The position numbers and the translations under genes are program-made. This document shows positions 1 through 5,689 of a stretch of DNA of 5,689 nt, piece by piece (the stretch's first letter is position 1; every line of letters begins with the position of its first letter). Source of the DNA: Planctomycetota bacterium. GTDB lineage: Bacteria > Planctomycetota > Planctomycetia > Planctomycetales > Planctomycetaceae. The notes below the pieces were generated by a model that saw only the letters and a list, made by a program, of their open reading frames with translations, searched no databases and was not told the origin of the DNA. The DNA is taken from contig JAPLOC010000889.1 in assembly GCA_026692825.1 (NCBI GenBank), positions 1-5,689 of the forward strand, read 5' to 3'.

Positions 1-387
1 CTGGTGACGGCTCCCGTTTCGGGTCATCAGATTTCACTCACAAGATTCCTGACGGGCGAACGTCCCACGACCCGTGCCGAGATCCGCCCGCTCCGCAATT
101 TTAATCTCCGCGATCCGGTGGGGAATCCCGGAGCGATCGAACTTTTCGGACGATTCGCGCGTCTCGACGTCGGCCGACAGTTGATTGACGAGCAGGTGGC
201 GATTCCCGCGACCTCAACATCGAATGTCGACCTGCTCGATGCGGGGGCGATCTGGTACCTCAATCAATACACGGCGGCGTGGTTCGCCTGGCAGCACTCG
301 TGGCTGGGGACTCCGGTCGAAACTGCCCCGGGCCGGACCACTTCGGGCTACGAACTATTCACAATGCGTTTGCAGTTTTTCTTCTGA
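1..387 (+). CDS. C-terminal part of a probable outer-membrane porin (OprP/OprO-like), 5' end outside the window
   Basis: The frame is open from base 1 and ends at TGA 385-387, giving about 128 residues. The true start lies left of the window, and the GTG at position 4 is only an internal codon. The segment has the look of the last strands of a beta-barrel: alternating polar and aromatic residues, 'PLRNFN', 'AIELFGRFARLDV', 'VDLLDAGAIWYLNQYT', 'WQHSWLG', and a terminal 'RLQFFF'. A C-terminal Phe is the usual signal for outer-membrane barrel assembly by BAM. The pattern 'FLTGE ... PLRNFN ... GAIEL..R ... WYLNQYT ... F.WQH ... PG' resembles the phosphate-selective porin O/P family, which forms trimeric channels for anions. 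Substrate cannot be judged from this fragment. The gene converges on the beta-helix gene. Family assignment is from recalled patterns; a different 16-18-strand porin is possible. Confidence 0.65.
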   Translation: MVTAPVSGHQISLTRFLTGERPTTRAEIRPLRNFNLRDPVGNPGAIELFGRFARLDVGRQLIDEQVAIPATSTSNVDLLDAGAIWYLNQYTAAWFAWQHSWLGTPVETAPGRTTSGYELFTMRLQFFF

Positions 388-430
388 CCGATTCTGGCAT
401 CCCAGGACTCAACGGGACTCTGTGGCACGT

Positions 431-457
431 TGTCGGACTGGCAAGGGCCGTCCGACA
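431..457. terminator. Strong hairpin 3' of the porin gene, probable terminator
   Basis: TGTCGGAC (431-438) pairs with GTCCGACA (450-457). After one bulged T, GGC (440-442) pairs with GCC (447-449), leaving an AAGG loop. This is 11 base pairs with one bulge, starting 44 nt after the porin stop codon. No T tract follows on either strand, so classical Rho-independent termination is uncertain. The position between convergent genes makes a transcription stop or mRNA 3'-end stabiliser the simplest reading. Confidence 0.5.
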
Positions 458-477
458 GGTCGAGCGAGGCCTCCGTA

Positions 478-500
478 GCCGTCTTTCTCTGAAAGACGGC
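478..500. terminator. Second perfect hairpin between convergent genes, probable bidirectional terminator
   Basis: GCCGTCTTT (478-486) pairs perfectly with AAAGACGGC (492-500) around a 5-nt CTCTG loop, a 9-bp stem. It is 20 nt past the first hairpin, 90 nt after the porin stop and about 94 nt beyond the beta-helix stop on the other strand. No poly-T follows on either strand. The rest of the gap 388-593 shows no gene, promoter or RNA that I can support. Confidence 0.5.
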
Positions 501-593
501 CCCGCTGCGGCGACAACGTTCAAGCGACGCACTGGGGCAGCCAATCGGGGAAGTCCGTGGCAGCTTCGCAATTTGCCGCTACAAGCTCCGATC

Positions 594-1929
594 CTACGCC
601 CCCTCCAGAATATTCCAGCGGCGAACGTGCTTCGGTGCGTCGATCGCCGCCGCTGTTCCTCCCAGCCGGCACTGCGAAATCAGGTTTCCAGACCCCTCAC
701 CCGTCCAGCGGATGGCATGCTGCATGAGCGGGGTGGCGCGACCGTCGAGAATCGAGCAGCCTTGAATCAGGACGTCGGCACAATCGTTCAGCGCGATCCC
801 GACCGGTGCCCCCTCCAGAATTTGTGATCCGGTGACACTGATGCGACGGCAGCGTTCCAGCTCCAGGAGCGCCTGGCGTTCCTGCGGTCCCGCGTCTTTC
901 ACGGTGTGGCGACCCGCCTGACAATCTTGAATCACCAACCCCGACAGCGAACAGTCGACACTGTCGACCAGTCGAATTCCGGTACACAGCTCGTTTGGTT
1001 CGTAGTCAGGATTGTGATCGAACACATTGCTCCCCACCACGATATTTCGGCAATGTTCCAGCAACAGATTGCGGGAGTGCCCGCTGTAGATCACGTTGCC
1101 GGAAATCGCGACGCCACGCACCGACGTCAAGTGGATGTTGTTCTCCTGGCTGCCGATGAGATTTCCCGAAATTGTGAACAGTCCCACCTTGTGGTTTTTA
1201 TCGGGGCCGGCACCAATCATGCGGATATTCGAACCGCCCGGGCTGTAGGTCGCCTGGAGGGTATTGCTGGCGATCGTCCCTTCGCGAATAGAGCCGCCCC
1301 GACAGTCGATTAAGATCTCGGCGGTCGGTTCGGCATCGGCACCGGGGACTTTGTGCGCCTTGTTATTGTTGTACTCAATGTCGTTGCCGGTGATCTGCAG
1401 ATTGCGCACCTCGCTGTCTTCAATCCGCACTCCCCCGAGTCGGCAATAGCTGATATGCGACCCGGTGATGATCGCCTGGTGCAGATTGACACGATCGAAA
1501 TGAACGCCGACGCCGGTGTTGTTGTAGAAGTGACACTGCCCGATGCGTAGATTGCGAGCCCGACCAGCGACATGGACCGCGGTCCGAACTTTGCGAATCA
1601 GCACGCTCGAGAGTGTCGCCTGCATCACCGCTTTCGTGGCTCCAGACAATCGGCTGAAAGTCGGCTGGGTCGGCGGTTTTCGCGTGCGTTCCCACCAGAC
1701 GAATCGCCGGCCCGGAACCCGCCATGATCAGCTTTGCCGTCCCCCCCGCGCCGCGGAGCGCGAACCGACCTGATTTCTCCAGCGGAATCACAAGGGAACG
1801 CGAGATCCGATAGATCCCCTGCGGTGCCAGTTCGAGAATGCCATCACCATCCCGGACGGCGTGCATGAGGGCGTCGGTGTCATCCTGCACGCCATCGCCG
1901 GCGGCTCCGAAACTGCGAACGTCAGCCAT
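594..1929 (-). pseudogene. Right-handed parallel beta-helix protein (pectate-lyase-3 superfamily), frameshifted by an internal deletion
   Basis: The gene reads from ATG 1929 (a GAGGA ribosome site lies 7 nt upstream, and no other in-frame start follows the previous gene's stop) to TAG 594-596. The N-terminus 'VRSFGAAGDGVQDDTDA' is the typical opening of pectate-lyase-3 / glycosyl-hydrolase-28-like helices. It is followed by 'LRGAGGTAKLIMAG' and 'GTHAKTADP' up to Trp96 (1642-1644). Reading continues in another frame from about 1628 ('VMQATLSSVLIRK') for 344 residues of beta-helix coils such as 'NLRIGQCHFYNN', 'NLQITGNDIEYN', 'FTISGNLIG', 'VAISGNVIY', 'IVVGSNVF' and 'VLIQGCSIL'. Family members as I recall them have about 27 residues between the Trp and '.MQ.T'; only 13 nt are present here. 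That implies a loss of about 68-71 nt and explains the frameshift. No signal peptide is visible, unlike most carbohydrate-active helices. Substrate and role are unknown. It is probably last in an operon with pyc and the serine hydrolase. Confidence 0.8.
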
Positions 1930-1936
1930 GTGCGAA

Positions 1937-1941
1937 TCCTC
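1937..1941 (-). promoter_or_regulatory. Ribosome binding site of the beta-helix gene
   Basis: The minus strand reads GAGGA here, 7 nt before ATG 1929, a good Shine-Dalgarno match and spacing. It fixes the start of the beta-helix gene and argues that the protein begins directly with its 'VRSFGAAGDG' motif, without an export signal. Confidence 0.6.
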
Positions 1942-1974
1942 GAAACCAAGTCGTCGATGAAAAAAACTCAGGAG

Positions 1975-3147
1975 TCACTCGTCGCGCAGACTCTCGACGG
2001 CCAGATCGCCAATCTCTCCCGCGAGCCGATTGACTGATCCTTTTCCGTGGGGATGCAGTCGATTGCTCAGGAAGATGACAAACAGATCGTGGGCGGGATC
2101 AATCCAGAGAGCCGTTCCCGTGAATCCTCCGTGTCCAAACGCTTGCGCAGACATTTTTGCTCCGCGATTGATCGAGTAGCCGGTGGCACGATCCCAGCCC
2201 AGAGCCCGGATTCCGTTGGGGACCGTGTTCGATTCCGCCATGAGCGCCCAGGTCTTGGCCGAAAACAACGCTTCACTCCCGGACTTGCCCCGGCCGGTGA
2301 GTGCTGAGGCGTAAACCGCCAGATCCTGAGGGGTTGAAAAAAGCCCGGCATGACCGGCGACCCCTCCCAAAAGATGCGCGCGGGGATCGTGGACCTCTCC
2401 CTGGATCCACGCACCATCGCGTTGTGTGGCTGGAGCCGCTCGTTCACGCAGCGCCGCACCGGGCAGGTAGCCGGTCTCGTTCATCCCCAACGGCCGAAAA
2501 ATCTCGTCCCGCGTGAATTCATCCAGTGTCTTGCCCGAGACCCGTTCGACAACTTTCCCCAGAACCAAAAAACCGACGTCGCTGTATTGAAATTTCTCAC
2601 CCAGCGGAGCCCGTGGCGCGAGGTTGGCGATCCGTCGCCACGCCTCCTCAGATCCATGCTGGTAGTCGTCCAGCGCATTGTCGGGAATCAGGCCGCTGGT
2701 GTGGATCAGAAGATGTCGAACGGTGATCTCCTGTTTTCCGCTGGCGGCGAACTCGGGCCAGTAGCGCGCCACCGGCTCATCGACGTTCAACACTCCGCGG
2801 TCCGCGAGAATCATCACACTGGTCGCGGTGGCGATCGGCTTGGTGAGCGACGCGAGATCGAAGACGGCGTCCCGGTCCATAGGTATCCGGTGCGGTTCGA
2901 TCTGGCGGTCGCCAAAAGCCTCCCAATACGCGATTTGTCCGCGCCGCCCGATCAAGACAACACAGCCGGGGAGCTGTTTTTGCTCGATCGCGGCGACAAC
3001 CGTTGGGCCGATTTTCGCCAGTACATCGGCCCGCATGCCGACATCACTCGGGTCAACCCGCGGCAACGGACGTTCGGCACCGAACGTCGTCGCGGCAATT
3101 GCCAAAGCGAAACCGACCGCAAGAAACCTCAACATGTAGGGCAGCAT
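1975..3147 (-). CDS. Secreted serine hydrolase, class C beta-lactamase / EstB family
   Basis: This is a complete 390-residue protein of the beta-lactamase/transpeptidase-like fold, a family that includes class C beta-lactamases, D-aminopeptidases and EstB-type esterases. Residues 6-20 are hydrophobic after Arg7, and 'FGAE' near 22-25 suggests signal-peptidase cleavage there, so the enzyme is probably exported. Catalytic motifs are in order: Ser100-Leu-Thr-Lys103 (nucleophile Ser and general-base Lys), Tyr188-Ser-Asp190 (the YxN equivalent, as in esterase-like members), and His339-Gly-Gly341 in 'GHGGFTG' (the KTG equivalent). 'HTSGL' (149-153) and 'GGVAGHAGLFST' (261-272) are also typical. The length is normal and there is no sign of damage. 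Start 3147 has GGAG 9 nt upstream; the next ATG (3135) has none and would shorten the signal peptide. It lies 48 nt after the pyc reading end and 45 nt before the beta-helix gene, so co-transcription is likely. Substrate is unknown; YSD and HGG argue for an esterase or peptidase rather than antibiotic resistance. Confidence 0.92.
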   Translation of the reverse strand: MLPYMLRFLAVGFALAIAATTFGAERPLPRVDPSDVGMRADVLAKIGPTVVAAIEQKQLPGCVVLIGRRGQIAYWEAFGDRQIEPHRIPMDRDAVFDLASLTKPIATATSVMILADRGVLNVDEPVARYWPEFAASGKQEITVRHLLIHTSGLIPDNALDDYQHGSEEAWRRIANLAPRAPLGEKFQYSDVGFLVLGKVVERVSGKTLDEFTRDEIFRPLGMNETGYLPGAALRERAAPATQRDGAWIQGEVHDPRAHLLGGVAGHAGLFSTPQDLAVYASALTGRGKSGSEALFSAKTWALMAESNTVPNGIRALGWDRATGYSINRGAKMSAQAFGHGGFTGTALWIDPAHDLFVIFLSNRLHPHGKGSVNRLAGEIGDLAVESLRDE

Positions 3148-3156
3148 CGGCGCAAG

Positions 3157-3160
3157 CTCC
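3157..3160 (-). promoter_or_regulatory. Ribosome binding site choosing ATG 3147 for the serine hydrolase
   Basis: The minus strand reads GGAG here, with 9 nt to ATG 3147. No in-frame ATG, GTG or TTG lies between the TAA at 3196-3198 and this ATG, so 3147 is also the earliest possible start. The alternative ATG at 3135 is preceded by GCTGCCCTAC, which has no Shine-Dalgarno match. Confidence 0.5.
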
Positions 3161-3195
3161 GCGTCCGGCGCGATCCTCGCAGGTGACCGTCGACC

Positions 3196-3336
3196 TTACG
3201 CTGGTGTTTCGGGCAACAATTCCAATCGCAGCACAAGTTCACCCGTTTGCACCTGCGTCCCGGGCTTCACAAACAGCTCGGCCACACGTCCGTCGAGTTC
3301 GGCGTACAGTGTGGTTTCCATCTTCATCGCTTCCAC
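3196..3336 (-). other. pyc: Out-of-frame C-terminal half of the pyc biotin carrier domain, including the biotinyl lysine
   Basis: From 3336 downward, in a frame different from the main pyc frame, 46 residues read 'VEAMKMETTLYAELDGRVAE', then 'LFVKPGTQVQTGELVLRLEL' and 'LPETPA', followed by TAA. This is an undamaged second half of a biotinyl domain; the biotin-accepting Lys of AMKM is encoded at 3322-3324. In an intact protein it should follow 'GLVVNVAIQAG' after about 12 more residues. Only one nucleotide separates the two parts here, so about 35 nt appear to be missing. Without that stretch the main frame reads 'GGSDEDGNH...' and contains no biotinylation site. Confidence 0.9.
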
Positions 3337-5689
3337 CCGCCTGAATCGCCACATTCACGACAAGGCCGGGCATGGGAGCGGCGACTTGCAACGGATCGGC
3401 GGGATCGGCTTTCGTGCGAGCCGCTTCCTGAGGCTCCAGCGAACGGTCGAGGACATTCACATCACGCGGCTGGCCATTGAGTTCATAAAACACCGTCCGA
3501 TGCCCGTCAGGATGCGGTTCCGACACGGTCAGGAACTTGATGATCAACGTCTTCCCCGCCTCAATATCGACCGCCACTTCGTCGCCGGGAACGTGACCGT
3601 AAAGGAACGTGTTCGTCGGCAGGACACTGACATCGGAATAGGTCCGTTCGTGAGTCGCGAATTCTTCGTAGACCCGCGAATAGAGCAGGTACGAAACCAC
3701 TTCGCGCGGCAACGGCTTGCGACCGAGGATCTTCTCGGTCTTCTTTTCGGCGGCGGCGAAGTCGGCGGGGGGCAGACTGGCACCGGGACGTCCCTTGAAC
3801 GGCTTGACGTCGCGCAGGATCCGTTTTTTCACCTTCGCCGGGAAGCCGCCGGGGGGCTGTCCCATGCGTCCCGCGATGAGGTCGATCACCGACTCGGGGT
3901 AAACGACTTCCTTCGCGGGGTCGAGAACATCCTCGGCCGTCATGTTATTGGCGAGCAGGAACAGCGCCATGTCGCCAACCGACTTGGACGAGGGGGTCAC
4001 CTTCACAATGTCGCCGAACAGCCGGTTGACGGCGGCATAAGTGTGGCAGACGTCGTTCCAGCGATCAGCGAGTCCCAGCGCTTTGGCCTGCTGGAACAGG
4101 TTGGTCGATTGTCCCCCCGGCATTTCGTGCAGGTAGATATCGGGGTCGCCCGACTTCATGCCGGTTTCGAAGGGGGTGTAGAACTCGCGGACCCCCTCCC
4201 AGTAGTAAGCCATCCGTCGAAGAATCTCGGGATCAAGTCCCGTTTCGCGAGGCTGGAACCGCAACCCTTCCACCAGCGAATTGAGGTTGGGCTGGGAGGT
4301 ACCTCCCGCCATTGTGGCGATCGCCCCGTCGGCGATATCGAGTCCCACTTCTGCCCCCTTGAGGATCGACGCGGCCTGCATGCCGCTGACGTCGTGGGTG
4401 TGGAAGTGAATTGGGATGCCGATTTCGCCTTTCAGCGTCTTGATCAGCTTCTCGGCGGCATACGGTTTACACAGGCCTGCCATATCCTTGATGGCCAGAA
4501 TGTGCGCACCCATTTTCTCGAGTTCCTTCGCGAGATCGACGTAATACTCGAGAGTGTATTTGTCGCGCGAGGGATCGAGCAGATCTCCGGTGTAACAGAT
4601 CGCCGCCTCGCACAGTCCCCCGGAGTTCTGGACCGCGTCCATCGCGACCCGCATATTGGGAACCCAGTTGAGCGAATCGAAGATGCGAAAGACATCGATC
4701 CCGGCCTGAGCCGCCTCGTGGACAAACGCCTTCACGACATTGTCGGGATAATTGGTGTACCCAACCGCGTTCGACGCGCGGAGCAGCATCTGGAACAGAA
4801 TGTTGGGCACTTTTTCACGCATCTGCACAAGTCGTTGCCACGGGCATTCCTTCAGAAAACGCATCGACGTATCAAATGTCGCACCGCCCCACATTTCTAG
4901 GCTGAACATTTCGGAACAGTAATGGGCGTACGCATCGGAAACTGCCAGCAGATCGAACGTTCTCATACGTGTCGCGAGCAGCGACAGCAGGCGTTTCTGG
5001 TCACGGATCCACTTCGAGAATTTCTGCGGACCGAGTTCCAGCAACTTGTCGCGCACGCCCGGCGGGGGAGCCTGCGTGGGATCGTACGCTGGCAACGGCG
5101 CGGGTTTCGTACGAATTGTTGCTGGCTTCACTTTCACCAGGGGATTGCCGTTGACAATCACCTCGCTCATGAAAGTGAGCAGTTTGGTTGCCCGATCTTT
5201 TCGGGCCGGGAACTGGAAGAGGGCAGGGGTCTCGTCGAGGAAGCGGGTCGTGCATCCCCCTTCAAGAAAGGTCTGGTGCGTGACCAGATTGATCAGGAAC
5301 GGGATGTTCGTCTTCACCCCGCGAACCCGGAATTCCTGGAGACAGCGTTCCATCCGCCGGGCGGCGTCCGGGAAGCGAATTCCCTTCGAAATCACCTTCA
5401 CCAACAGCGAATCGTAGAACGGGGTGACGACCGCACCGGAAAACGCGGTCCCGGCGTCGAGTCGGATTCCCATGCCGCTCGCCGAGCGGTAGTGCGTGAT
5501 CCGCCCGTAATCGGGCATGAAGTTGTTGGCGGGGTCTTCTGTAGTGACGCGGCACTGAATCGCGTAGCCGCGCGTCTCAATGTTCTCCTGAACCAGTCCG
5601 ATTTCGTCGTCCGTAAGTTTCGCCCCCTGGGCGATGAGGATCTGACATTTGACGATGTCGTATCCGGTGACCTCTTCGGTCACCGTGTG
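3196..5689 (-). CDS. pyc: Pyruvate carboxylase, 5'-partial, with an active-site deletion and a frameshift in the biotin domain
   Basis: Pyruvate carboxylase (EC 6.4.1.1) makes oxaloacetate from pyruvate, bicarbonate and ATP; it is cytoplasmic and anaplerotic. The window begins inside the biotin-carboxylase domain at 'HTVTEEVTGYD', so roughly 320 N-terminal residues are missing. 'AIQCRVTTEDP' carries the Arg (5549-5551) matching E. coli AccC R338, followed by 'RGVKTNIPFLINL'. The carboxyltransferase domain shows 'FSLEMWGGATFD', 'FQMLLRASNAVGY', 'VFRIFDSLNW', 'LAIKDMAGL' with the Lys that is carbamylated (4487-4489), and metal-binding His-Thr-His (4394-4402). The central and C-terminal parts follow: 'HEMPGGQ', 'GDIVKVTPSSK', 'IIKFLTVSEPHPDG', and 'AAPMPGLVVNVAIQA'. 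Two defects are visible. 'QKRLL' runs straight into 'SLLATRMRT', lacking the usual TDTTxRDAHQ between them. After 'AIQA' the frame is wrong: it runs on to TGA 3239-3241, whereas the true biotin-domain frame ends at TAA 3196-3198. It is probably the first of three co-directional genes. Confidence 0.95.

Noticed and set aside
388..593. Small gene or RNA in the gap between convergent genes
   Set aside because: The open frames crossing this stretch are shadows running into the beta-helix gene, with no ribosome site or recognisable product; only the two hairpins stand out.
1741..1747. Run of seven C (seven G in the beta-helix gene) as a possible cause of the frameshift
   Set aside because: The frame is conserved on both sides of the run ('LRGAGGTAKLIMAG'); the break is about 100 nt further on, at 1629-1641.
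1960..1993. Possible weak intrinsic terminator after the serine hydrolase: 5-bp stem (1972-1976 with 1989-1993) followed by seven T on the minus strand (1960-1966)
   Set aside because: The stem is short, the loop is 12 nt, the T run starts 5 nt after the stem, and the stem lies partly inside the coding end; too weak to call, though it could lower expression of the beta-helix gene.
1975..3147. Serine hydrolase as an antibiotic-resistance beta-lactamase
   Set aside because: It has YSD and HGG in place of YxN and KTG, as in EstB-type and peptidase members; the fold alone does not imply resistance.
2350..3186. A 278-codon open frame on the plus strand, opposite the serine hydrolase
   Set aside because: The opposite strand encodes a complete hydrolase with all catalytic motifs and a ribosome site; the antisense product resembles nothing.
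3311..4900. A 529-codon open frame on the plus strand, opposite pyc
   Set aside because: It is antisense to strongly conserved pyruvate carboxylase sequence, its translation is rich in Arg, His, Gly and Val with no recognisable domain, and long antisense frames are expected in GC-rich genes.

Overview
The window is about 5.7 kb of GC-rich, gene-dense bacterial DNA. It most likely comes from a member of the Planctomycetota. That assignment is an inference from protein style: a pyruvate carboxylase with an 'APPPG...DKLLELGPQKF' linker and a 'GQPPGGFP' segment, a soluble pectate-lyase-3-like beta-helix protein of a type I associate with planctomycetes, and an OprP/OprO-like porin with a 'PLRNFN ... 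WYLNQYT ... WQH' C-terminus. No rRNA, tRNA, CRISPR array or insertion sequence was seen.

Layout. Positions 1-387 (+) hold the C-terminal end of a probable outer-membrane porin. Positions 388-593 are a non-coding gap between convergent genes, with two strong hairpins at 431-457 and 478-500 that probably end transcription from both sides. The other three genes all lie on the minus strand. In transcription order they are pyruvate carboxylase (pyc, entering from beyond the right edge, 5689 down to 3196), a secreted serine hydrolase of the beta-lactamase/EstB family (3147-1975), and a right-handed parallel beta-helix protein (1929-594). The gaps are only 48 and 45 nt, so the three may be co-transcribed. 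No functional link between anaplerotic CO2 fixation and the two downstream genes is evident.

The most notable observation is that two of the three minus-strand genes carry clean internal deletions while the rest of their sequence is well preserved. pyc lacks the roughly 10-11 residues carrying the hallmark TDTTxRDAHQ motif of the carboxyltransferase active site (junction near 4984/4985, in frame). It also lacks roughly 12 codons just before the biotinylation motif (junction near 3336/3337, out of frame), so the intact EAMKMET segment and the rest of the biotin domain are read in another frame. The beta-helix gene lacks about 70 nt near 1629-1641, also with a frameshift. Read literally, the pyruvate carboxylase could be neither biotinylated nor fully catalytic. 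The lack of any other decay suggests an assembly or consensus artefact, or very recent deletions, rather than old pseudogenes. No new defence, mobile or RNA-based system was found.
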